Part shown: piece after piece, positions 33,557-42,018 of the stretch | Layout of the letters: every line of letters starts with the position of its first letter | Numbering within the stretch: the first letter of the stretch is position 1 | The notes under the pieces: model-generated | What the model was told of the DNA's origin: nothing | Seen by the model: only the letters and a program-made list of their open reading frames with translations | The model's database searches: none | From: Chrysoperla carnea | Lineage: Eukaryota > Arthropoda > Insecta > Neuroptera > Chrysopidae | Reading direction: 5' to 3' | Length of the DNA: 64,000 nucleotides | Assembly (NCBI RefSeq): GCF_905475395.1 | Contig: NC_058338.1 | Location: 1,861,001 to 1,925,000, forward strand | Translations under genes and position numbers: made by a program

Positions 33557-36036
33557 ATGGTTTCTCGCCAATATAAATTTGGAGATCTTTCATTATTATT
33601 ATCAGATAAACAAGTTGAAACTAGTGCAAAAGTTGTGGAAACTGAATTTAAATTAAAATCAGAATCAACAGATTTGAAAACTAAATCGAAGAAAAATAAG
33701 CGAAAATCGAACGTTAGTGAAACAAACGTTGAGGATCAAAGTCATGAAGAAAATGAAACTGAATTAAAATTAGAGTCAACAGATTTGAAAACTAAATCGA
33801 AGAAAAAGAAGCGAAAATTGAACGATAGTGAAACAAATGTTGAAGTCGAAAGTCATGAAGAAAATGAAACACAAGTCAAACGTAAAAAGAAAAAGAATAA
33901 AACAGATGGGATCGAAGAAACTAGGGAAGAAACTTCCGTGGATGAAGATAAAACGGATTCAAATCCAATAAAAAGTAAAAAACGTAAAAAAATTGAAGCG
34001 GAAACAGAATCCGTAGAAAATGAGATTCAAGATCAAAATCAAACCGAAACTAATGAAGGTAAATCGAAAATTGATCCAGAAAAACAAGCAGCAATAAATA
34101 ATCGAACAATATTCGTTGGTAATTGGCCCTTAAAGAAGGAAAAAAAACATTTGAAGCGATTTTTTAAAAAGTACGGTACAATCGAAACGGTACGATTTCG
34201 TAGTGTTCCCGTGGGTGATATACGAATTCCGAAAAAAGTCACAGCTATTACAAAACAATTTCATCCGGATCGAACATCAACGAATGCTTATGTACAGTTT
34301 GCGGATGAAGCTTCAGCAAAACGTGCTTTAGCTGCGAATGGTTCGTGTGTGGACGAAGACGAAGCGAAACATCATTTACGTGTAACTTTATCGACCACAA
34401 ATGGGGATCATGATCCAAAGAAAGCGATCTTTTTGGGAAATGTTCACTTTCGTAAGTAATTTTTATTTCGTTGCTTATTATTCAGCGCCTACGATTACTC
34501 CCAATGGGTGTTTACAGGAATGGGGGTTTTATCTCGGGTTCAACCTCCCCCCCTGGCATCTGGTAGGTATTTTTGCTCGTTGAATACGATTCTGATGTCA
34601 GATTACATGGATTCTGTGACGTATTCCAAAAATCATGCCTTTTTTGGTATAAAAATGTTGAACTAAGTATTTATCGTCCAAATTGTGCTTCAGGAGGTAT
34701 TTTGGTTGCTTATTACGAATCCCATGATGGATTACACAGATTATGTCACGTTTTCCGAAAAAATTGTGCCATGTTTGGCCAAGAATTTCACTTTTTTGGA
34801 AAAAAAAAAAGGCAAACTATGTATATTAATGGCCCCGATGTCAGTATTACACGAATTCTTTCACGTCTTCCGAAAATCATCGTTTCCCTATTTTATATAT
34901 TATATTTATATCCTGCGATCCCGAGGAGGACGTAGGGCCTCAACAAATGCTCGCCAACGAACTCGATTCTGTGAAATGGACTTGACTTCTCCCCAGGATT
35001 TGCCTTCTTCAGTAATTTCTTGCTCCAGGGTTCTTCGCCAGGTATGACGAGGTCGGCTCACCCTTCTTTTTCCTTAGGGGTTCCACTCAAGTGCTTCTTT
35101 GGCAATATTGTTGTTTCGCCTGTGTGTGTGACCAATCCAACCATATTTGCGTTGCTTGATGGTGTGTGTTACTGGAGTTTAGTGACAAGTGTCCAGTATG
35201 TCACGTCTTCCGAAAATTGTGCCATTTTTGGCCAAGAATTTCACTTTTTTGGGAAAAAAAAAGCAAACTATGTATATTAATCGCCCACAATTGTACTCTG
35301 GGGGGTATTTTTGACCCCGATGAAAGTAGTATTTTTCATTTGAAGCATTTTCCTCGATTAAATTTATTTACCGAGTTTCAAGCATTAACCAACTTAAAAA
35401 AGAGGACACCCTGTATAAAATATTCAATTTCTCTTAGTCCTATAACCTGATGTTGTATATTTTAGAAGCCGAAGAGGATGATTTATGGAAAATATTCGGC
35501 GATTGTGGTGAAATCGAGAGTGTAAAAATAATACGCGATCAAAAAACAAATCTAAGTAAAGGTATGGGCTATGTGAATTTTAAATCAACAGATGGTGTTG
35601 AATTAGCATTAAAAATGGACGAGGTCAATATTAAAGATCGACCATTACGTATCAAACGTGTTCAAGTGAAACCAGTTAAAAAAGTTAAAAAGGAGAAGAA
35701 ACAAAAAATGTCCCTGAAACATCCTGTCAGTAATAGTACAGCATATGAAATGCGTAAAGGAAAAAAGAAGTTGAAACCTTTCCAAGGTGTTAAATATACA
35801 CAAAAATTGGTAAGTATCCAGATCATAAATTGGGAACTATCAGGAAGCATGCTTGATCGGGAACTATTTTGGAAATCGAAGATGTCCAAGTTCCTGTTTC
35901 TCGTGTCATTTCCTTGCTATAATCCCGGTCTTATGATAGTTTTCTTATTATTGTTTTTTTTTTTTTCTAGAAAAAAGGTTTAAAGAAGAAAACGTCTGTA
36001 AAACGGTTACAGAAAAAGAAACCTGTTAAAAAATGA
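33557..36036 (+). CDS. RBM34: RNA-binding protein 34 (RBM34), nucleolar RRM protein
   Basis: Three exons: 33557-34451, 35466-35809 and 35971-36036, phases 1 and 0, giving 434 residues (human RBM34 is about 430). The first 180 residues are a lysine- and glutamate-rich low-complexity region with KKKKRK-type basic clusters, fitting nuclear or nucleolar targeting. RRM1 starts at about residue 182 (TIFVGNWP) and RRM2 at about 290 (AIFLGNVHF, then GMGYVNF). RRM2 is split by intron 1 right after its RNP2 strand. A basic tail follows (KPVKKVKKEKKQK, and KKGLKKKTSVKR). Family relatives (yeast Nop12) act in large-subunit rRNA maturation; that role is inferred here. The start is the first ATG, in a good context (CAAAAAATGG). 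The N-terminus has an internal duplication. Confidence 0.92.
34590..35330 (+). repeat. satellite-like tandem array R, copy 2, with nested LINE
   Basis: Occupies most of RBM34 intron 1. Units begin at about 34599, 34729 and 34840, and a partial unit resumes at about 35195 after a LINE C insertion. Blocks such as ATTACATGGATT, TTTTCCGAAAA, TTTGGCCAAGAATTTCAC and GGCAAACTATGTATA match array copy 1 at 26427-26935. Confidence 0.8.
34900..35190 (-). mobile_element. LINE family C fragment C1
   Basis: On the minus strand it encodes the ORF2 C-terminus seen fully in C3 (a WIGHT motif, then a GRPRHTWRR-like motif, then a [15 protein letters not shown]-like end). It is truncated at the 5' end and sits inside array R. 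Confidence 0.8.
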
Positions 36037-36077
36037 ATAATTTCGATGAATAATTTTGTTTTGTAAATATTAATTAA

Positions 36078-36087
36078 AATAAATAAA
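36078..36087 (+). terminator. candidate poly(A) signal of RBM34
   Basis: Two overlapping AATAAA motifs lie 42 to 51 bases after the stop. Confidence 0.5.
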
Positions 36088-36404
36088 TTTTCAAACTAAA
36101 TTTTAGGTAATATTATCGCCTTTATTACAAAAATTTACAATTTCTTTTAAAATATTTAAACCCTTCCTTCCAACTTTCCCATTTCATATCCAATTTCGAT
36201 AAATAATAGATTGATGGATTGTCCTTTCAATGAGGAATAAAAATTTCCAAACTACTTTTCTGTAAAAATAGACAGAGAGCAAGATACGAAGCCCTGGATA
36301 GTGGTTTCCCTTTTCCAGTATCTTTTAAGCAATGCGATATAAAAATATGAAAAGTATCAATAATTAGGGGCGAAGCGGGGCATACAATTATTTAAATATT
36401 TAAG

Positions 36405-37090
36405 AGGTTAGGTAAGAGTGGCTGCCCTGGAGTGGGACACACTTAGATAAAAATATCAGTTGTTATACTGAAAAAAGATTGATTCATCCTCGGCTACTAC
36501 TCCATGAATCATTTGGAACTGTTTAAAAATAGCAAAATTGCTTTGACGTCAACGAATTTAAGAGGTCGTCAAGGAAGGCTGGCTCAAGTGAGTCTACCTT
36601 CTTCAATAGACTTAAGGTTGGAGATGTCGTCAAAGAAAGGCTGGCTCAAGTAAGTCCATCTTCTTCAACGAACTTAAGGTTGGAGAGGTCGTCAAAGAAA
36701 GGCTGGCTCAAGTGAGTCTATCTTCTTATGGCAAGACATTGACAGAGAAGATGAGACATCGTCTTCTCTTCCTCGTTCCCACTGTGACAGTTCCTAAAAT
36801 AATTGTGCTACTTTATCAGACCCAGTCGTTTAGTGTGCCTTCCGTCTAGCCTTCAAAGCGATATCAGATCTTCGAAAACCTTAGGAGATTCTACTAAGAC
36901 AATATATTTGCCTTGTAGTACCACAAGTGCGTTCGCCCCTCCATCTAAGATTGGCCTTTTTTAAGATATCCTCATTCAGGAATAGCTTTCAGTTCACAAA
37001 TGGAACTCCCAAATGCCTATATGGATTTTTGAGTTCTACAGCCTTGTGTAATTTGTAGCAGTCTCGCCGATTTCACAAATTTTGTCGTTA
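36405..37090 (-). mobile_element. LINE family B fragment B1, oldest copy, with internal triplication
   Basis: On the minus strand this aligns along its length with B2 at 41096-41771, from the RNase H end (GCCGACGAGCTTGCCAG-like) to the GACAGCCACTCT-type end. It is more diverged than B2-B4 and its tail is eroded (only AACCT remains, then flank). A 61- to 62-base unit is repeated three times at about 36564, 36625 and 36687. With the short flanks it fills the gap between RBM34 and PIGH. Confidence 0.85.
36564..36745. repeat. three tandem 61-62-base units inside LINE B1
   Basis: GTCGTCAARGAARGCTGGCT recurs at about 36565, 36626 and 36688, each followed by CAAGTRAGTC and TCTTC. The other B copies have this segment once. 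Confidence 0.85.
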
Positions 37091-37256
37091 GTTTTTAGTT
37101 AGCCCATTATTTATTAATCCAATAAAGAGTCATACAAAAAATTTTGGAAAACAATTACATTTATTTAAAGAATAACAATTTACATTTAAGAATAACAACA
37201 TTAAAAGCGTGAAAATTTATCAAAAAATAAATAATAATAAGCTCTTAAACATTATT

Positions 37257-37262
37257 TTTATT
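37257..37262 (-). terminator. candidate poly(A) signal of PIGH
   Basis: TTTATT on + is AATAAA on the gene strand, 16 bases after the stop. This is close to the stop, and other AT-rich candidates lie further on. Confidence 0.35.
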
Positions 37263-37277
37263 TTAATTATTAATTAT

Positions 37278-39412
37278 TTACGTTTTGGAACTTTGATTGA
37301 TAAGTTCCAATTTGTCTTTGGACGCGTTCACAATAAAATGATTTAACGTTGATTGAATACTTTTATAAATTATTTCTAAGCATGCTAAAGGTGGTTTTGT
37401 ATTCTGGAACAAAATCAAATTTTAAATACAATTTTGAAATAAATAATAAACAAGTTAAAACAAACAATTGACTGAGTTAATTGTTGAAATACCATGCATA
37501 GTCAGTGTTGATTTCTTTATCACATAACACATACAAACATGTGACGCATACATAACTGATAATCAAGTATAGTACATATTATAAAATTTCCACCTAATTA
37601 GCGCCCTCACGGGTAAACAGTGATGTTCACGAAAAAATGTTTCAAACTAAAGTTGTATAATTTTTGATAAGGAACATTTTTTACATTTAAACTTTTGTTC
37701 TATCTCTAACGGTTTACAAGATGGGTCTTACGGACCCAAGACCCAATAGACCTATGATGCTCATTTACGAACTTGACCTCACTTTTTACGTCCTGAGTAC
37801 GCTGTAAAAATTTCAGCTCGATATCTTTTTTCGTTTTTGAGTTATCGTGTCCACAGACGGACGGACGGACGGACAACCAGAAATGGACTAATTAGGTGAT
37901 TCTATGAACACCTATGACAAAATTTTTTTCCTAGCATCATTATTTTTAAGCGTTACAAACTTGGGACTAAACTTAATATACTATGTATATTTCATATATA
38001 CATGGTATAAAAATACATAAACCCCGGCAATCCCGGCCGCCCATACTAAAATGGTATTTAAAAATAAGATGGAACAATTTCTCTTTCAAATAAAGCTAGA
38101 GAATTAAATAAAAATAGTAACTTACTGTAAAAACAGGAATGATTCCTATATTTGAACTTGTATTTTCAGTTAAAATTGATAAAATAAATATAACTCGTTG
38201 CTGGAAAACATAAAAAAAAGGGCGCCCAATTAGAATCTGTGTTTTTAGAAGTGTGCACAAAATAAAATGTTTCTTACCAATTGTATCACTTCATTAATAA
38301 AAACATCTTTAATAACATGCCATGGAATAAATCTTGAACTAGTTCTGCCCAATGGATACGCTTCTGTAATCTGCATTCCCACTGATTCAATTATTAACAA
38401 ATTTTCTAAAAATTACCCCAATAACACATTTGATTCATTAAATTTTGAAAGGAGCAGTTAATCAACGTAAATTTGTAGATTTTTAAATTAAAAAACAAGT
38501 GAAATTTACAAAATTTAAAAAAAAAAACCCACAAATTTTCCGGCTACGGAACCCTAAACTCACATTTCAAACATATTAAAGAACACTTTCCGTTAAATTA
38601 CCTTTTTCTTTAGACCCTTCTCCAAACTGAACTGATTTTGAGGATCATAGCCACTTGAAACATAGCTAAGGACACTCTCCATTAAATTATCTTTCAAACA
38701 AATCAAAATCGGTTAATCCGTTTAGGCGCTACGATGCCACAGACAGACAGATATATAAATTTGACTGCTATGTGTGTGTGTCTGTCTGTCTGTGGCATCA
38801 AAAGCGCCTAAACGGATGAACCAATTTGGATTATTTTGGTTTTTTTGAAAGGTAATTTGATTGAGAATGTTCTTAGCTATGTTTCAAGTCAAGTTTAGGA
38901 TTCCGTACCCAAAAAAACTAGAAATTTGGCGATTATATTCTAAATAGGCTCAGTTTGGAAAAAGCTTTAAGAAAAAAGGCAATTTAATTGCGAGTGTTCT
39001 TAGATATGTTTCAAATGCAAGTTTAGGGTTCCGTATCCAAAAAATTTGTCGGGGATTTTTTTAATTTTACTTGTTGGTTCGATAGTTTAAAAAAAAGGAT
39101 TTTCGGAAAAGGAATTTTAGGTGTTATAGTTACGAACGTACCACTTTTAACATCATAAAACCACATTAATAATTTAATAAATATGATTGTGGTCAACACG
39201 ACATAAGTCACTAATGGATTACTAATCTTAAATAAAAACGATATTAAAATACAGAACACAGCAACCCATGTTATTGTGTTTGCTTTCTTAAAAATACCAT
39301 TTTTATTATATTTTATAATAATCTCTTGGCATGTTCCACTTGTACGATCGTTACGTTTTATTTCTAACATTAATTCATTTCCATTTATGTTATAAAATGC
39401 TGGATAAATCAT
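37278..39412 (-). CDS. PIGH: PIGH, GPI-GlcNAc transferase subunit H
   Basis: Four exons on the minus strand: 39412-39142, 38405-38278, 38200-38126 and 37403-37278, with GT-AG sites and matching phases (1, 0, 0), giving 199 residues (human PIGH is 188). PIGH is a subunit of the ER complex that transfers GlcNAc to phosphatidylinositol in the first step of GPI-anchor synthesis. Two hydrophobic segments lie at about residues 46-66 and 67-85 (TWVAVFCILISFLF; TYVVLTTIIFIKLL). The conserved PIG-H region follows (ENLLIIESVGMQI, FIPWHVIKDVFINEVIQ, IGIIPVF, PPLACLEIIYKS), close to human ESLLIIDSLGIQM and KDIVINEAI. The ATG at 39412 is the first in frame after AAAAT. Upstream mRpS28 is transcribed divergently. 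Confidence 0.9.
37465..37505 (+). repeat. short dispersed repeat shared with 45588-45625
   Basis: GAGTTAATTGTTGAAATACC, then ATG(C/T)ATAG, occurs in PIGH intron 3 and again downstream of DRC5. No further structure was seen. Confidence 0.5.
37640..38015 (+). repeat. dispersed repeat family G, longest copy
   Basis: Lies in PIGH intron 3. Ordered parts: AAAAAATGTTTCAAAC; ATCTCTAACGGTTTACAAG; a (GGAC)n microsatellite at about 37857-37875; AAATGGACTAATTAGGTG; ACTAAACTTAATATACTATG; and a terminal hairpin (ATACTATGTATAT against ATATACATGGTAT) followed by AAAAA. Two partial copies are at 1-58 and 16466-16570. A microsatellite core plus a 3' hairpin resembles Helentron-derived (HINE/DINE-like) elements; that assignment is inference. 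Confidence 0.65.
38495..39060. repeat. head-to-head pair of modular repeat family F
   Basis: Fills most of PIGH intron 1. The left copy (38495-38762) is reversed and the right copy (38763-39060) is forward. They meet at a TG/TCTG microsatellite, so GCGCCTAAACGGATGAACC and its complement face each other about 80 bases apart. Each copy has two tandem modules carrying AATTTAATGGAGAGTGTTCT-like, TAGCTATGTTTCAAG and AGGGTTCCGTACC-like blocks. Copies also lie at 54000, 59336 and 63023. Confidence 0.75.
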
Positions 39413-40511
39413 ATTTTCTTTCAATTTTAACCTAGATTTTACTTTTTTTCATATATTTTCTAGTTTTGACATTTTTTAAATGTCAAAAATGTGTTGATAA
39501 GTTTCATAAGCGTGTATCTTAATTTTTTTTTGGGAGGGTCATTTTAAGTTGAGCGTCACAAATATATTCTTTCAATCAAGGACTTTCAGTTCAACTCCAA
39601 TTAAAAATTTTGGGATGTATTTTCACACTGACCATTAACGCTAATGTGTGATAGTTAAATTAGGTCAAGTGGTCTGTTTAGACCATGCTCCCATTTGGAA
39701 AAAATTTAGCAGCGTCACATCGTAAAAGTTTAGCTTCAGCTTTTAACATAGTTTAGAGAATTACTTTTTAATATGTATATCACGAGATATCGACTTTCGA
39801 TATTAATAAACTTTTTAGTCGCTCATTTTTACAATTTGACGCTGGACATAATTCTATTTTTTTCTGCTAGGTGGAACTCTAATTTGACGGTCAAAACCAA
39901 CGTCAAGTGTCATCATAACGTTATGATGACACTTGACGTTGGTGAAACGCTCACTTTCGCTTATCTCGAATTTTCGGTCAAAATGATTAATTTATTAACC
40001 CTTCCCCTCTTTTAGCCCACATTAGTAAACCCCGAAATAAAAAATAACTTTTTTTTAGAAAATTTAAACCTTTTTAAGGTATGTAAGACTTTAAAGTCAC
40101 TGATCTCAAATTTATGATCAAATTGCCAAAATGCCGAAGTCAGAGAGAAAATCGATTTGGTGTCCGAAGGAAGGAAGTTAACGACCTTCAGATGGTCGTT
40201 CTAGGGAAACAATGGATGTCGATTTGTGTTTAAAACTAATTATTAAACTAAATTTTATAAAACTAAACACACACAAATGATTACTATTTAAAAATATAGA
40301 TTTTTGTAACAAAAAAATCTGAATTTTCAACAATTTCCACTTAAAATATGTAAGAGAAATGAAAAACGCTGTAAAGCAGTAAGTAAAAAATTAATCGGAA
40401 AAGTTTATTATTTTTTAAATTTGGCGCGTAAATTTCAAAATATATTATTTTTGTGTGCTTCGAAATCATAAAAAAAATTTGAGGTTATACATAATTTTCG
40501 AAACTGCCAAA
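39413..40511. other. divergent spacer between PIGH and mRpS28
   Basis: Contains the presumed promoters of both genes and a family N copy with a perfect palindrome (39700-39945). No exon was seen. The 40100-40500 part is AT-rich with nothing recognisable. Confidence 0.55.
39700..39945. repeat. family N copy with perfect 48-bp palindrome
   Basis: Carries AGCAGCGTCACATCGTAAAA, TTTTTTTCTGCTAGGTGGA and AATTTGACGG blocks of family N. Its right end is a perfect palindrome at 39896-39943: the left half ends CATCATAAC and the right half starts GTTATGATG, with no spacer. The halves carry the AAGTGTCATCAT motif also seen near 33105. Confidence 0.8.
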
Positions 40512-40982
40512 ATGTTTCGAAATATAATAATCAAATCAAATTGTCTAAAAATTACGAAAGCTTTTAAATGTACAATTTCGCCCAAAGATACCGAATTACC
40601 AAAAGTGAGTGGTTTTGCTCAGGCATTTGAAAAGTTTTCGGAACCTACACCACCGAATACAACGCCTGTTTCAACACCACAGAAATCATTTGCAACATTA
40701 TTAAGAAATTCAAAATTTATGGATCTAGGTGATCCCGAAGGGAAAATTGTCGTTGGGAAAATATTTCATATTGTGGATAATGATTTGTACATAGATTTTG
40801 GTTGGAAATTTCATTGTGTTTGTCCGCGACCAACACAAAATTCCGATCGATATATTCGTGGTGCATCAGTTCGACTTCGAATTAAAGAATTAGAATTATC
40901 AACGAAATTTTTAGGATCTGATAAGGATTTAACAATTTTAGAAGCGGATGCTGTTTTATTGGGACTTGTAGATAAAAAATAA
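40512..40982 (+). CDS. mRpS28: mitochondrial small-subunit ribosomal protein S28 (bS1m)
   Basis: Single exon of 156 residues. The chosen ATG (context GCCAAAATG) starts MFRNIIIKSNCLKI, a basic, Ser/Ile-rich leader that fits a mitochondrial presequence; longer in-frame extensions upstream have no better ATG. The body matches MRPS28 in order: FAQAFEKFSE, SFATLLRNSKF, then the S1-like core GKIFHIVDNDLYIDFGWKFH, CVCPRP, RLRIKELELSTKFLG and ADAVLLGL. It is a component of the mitoribosome small subunit. It is divergent from PIGH. An AATAAA follows 19 bases after the stop. Confidence 0.93.
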   Translation: MFRNIIIKSNCLKITKAFKCTISPKDTELPKVSGFAQAFEKFSEPTPPNTTPVSTPQKSFATLLRNSKFMDLGDPEGKIVVGKIFHIVDNDLYIDFGWKFHCVCPRPTQNSDRYIRGASVRLRIKELELSTKFLGSDKDLTILEADAVLLGLVDKK

Positions 40983-41000
40983 GGGCTCTAAGGTATTGTA

Positions 41001-41006
41001 AATAAA
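41001..41006 (+). terminator. candidate poly(A) signal of mRpS28
   Basis: AATAAA directly downstream of the stop; a second AATAAA-like motif lies near 41032. Confidence 0.55.
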
Positions 41007-41083
41007 TTATAAATTGTATAAAATTTTTATTAATAAATTGTTTTTGTTCACATTTTTTTGTATAATTTTATTTCTTAAGAAGT

Positions 41084-41783
41084 CTAATTTTCGTTACATC
41101 CTATATGAGTTGGCGGAACGAATGAATGTAGACCTGGTATGGGTACCGGGACACAGAGACCTTCCAGGAAATTGTGAAGCCGACGAGCTTGCCAGAAATG
41201 GCACGATACTGCCGGGCACAAGCATCAATAAATACCCGGGAGTTCCATTTGCGAACTGCAAGTTACTCCTGAAAGAGGATATTCTGAAAAAGACGACTCT
41301 TAGATGGAGGGAAGAACGTACTTGTGGTACTACAAGACAGATTTGGTCTGATTACAATCGCAGGCGTTCCGAAGTTCTCATATCACTTCCAAGGACCTCT
41401 GCTCGCAAAGTTGTTGCGGCTATCACAGGACACTGGCTGGGCGAAAAGCTTGCTGAACGCTTAGGCCTGGCAGTGTATCATGACTAATACAGGAGCTGTC
41501 ACAGTGATGACGAGGAGAAGACAATGTCTCATCTTCTCTGTCACTGCCCAGCTCTTGTCATGAGGAGATGGACTTACTTGAGCCAGCCTCTCTTTGACGA
41601 CCTCTCCGACCTAAAGTCAGTCAACGTCAAAGCCCTCCTGCTGTTCTTAAACAGCTCCAAATGGTTCATAGAGTAGTGGCCGGGGATGGGCCAACTCTTT
41701 TTCGAAATTACAACGGACCCTATGGTCTAAGTGTGTCCCACCCCAGGACAGCCACTCTAACCTAACCTAACCTAATTTTCGTT
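41084..41783 (+). mobile_element. LINE family B fragment B2 with target duplication and CCTAA tail
   Basis: The body is about 41096-41771, flanked by CTAATTTTCGTT at 41084-41095 and 41772-41783. It codes for an RNase H end with the motif WVPGHRDLPGNCEADELARN (family pattern H...GN.EAD.LA), then [19 protein letters not shown], a stop, and a knuckle [20 protein letters not shown] in the same frame. The 3' end is CCACTCT followed by three to four TAACC/CCTAA units. It is 5'-truncated. RNase H plus knuckle points to R1/I/LOA-type LINEs; the exact clade is uncertain. Confidence 0.9.
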
Positions 41784-41816
41784 GTTGTGATAAAAATTTC
41801 GTAGGAAGAAAATAAG

Positions 41817-41892
41817 GGAGCCCGTTAAACAGCATTGATTTATTTGCGAAATTTCGAAATCCGTGTAAGTGCAGTTTTACTGTCACGGGCTC
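41817..41892. mobile_element. MITE family K, copy 2
   Basis: A 76-bp unit with ends GAGCCCGT and ACGGGCTC and internal GCGAAATTTCGAAATCCGTG and GTGCAGTTTTACTG. It lies upstream of DRC5. Confidence 0.7.
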
Positions 41893-42018
41893 TTCGCTTT
41901 TTTTTTTTTTTTTTGATATCAGATCAACCAAGCGCTCATAAATTTTTTTGACAAATAAAATTTTGCATTTTATATTAATTTAGAGAAAGACATTGATTAT
42001 TTTGTTTTGCGGATAAAA

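Larger units (their letters stand above)
40983..42018. other. spacer between mRpS28 and DRC5
   Basis: Almost wholly made of LINE B2 and MITE K. Only about 120 bases (41893-42018), with a long T run, separate the MITE from the DRC5 start codon, so the DRC5 promoter must be short or overlap the mobile elements. Confidence 0.6.

Noticed and set aside
36564-36745. CRISPR-like spaced repeats
   Set aside because: Units are contiguous, few, and part of a LINE; the genome is eukaryotic.
38267-38461. 63-codon open frame on the plus strand
   Set aside because: It is antisense to PIGH exon 2, whose splice sites and conserved residues on the minus strand explain the sequence.
42007-42018. Earlier in-frame TTG as DRC5 start
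   Set aside because: The ATG at 42019 follows AAAA and needs no rare non-AUG start.
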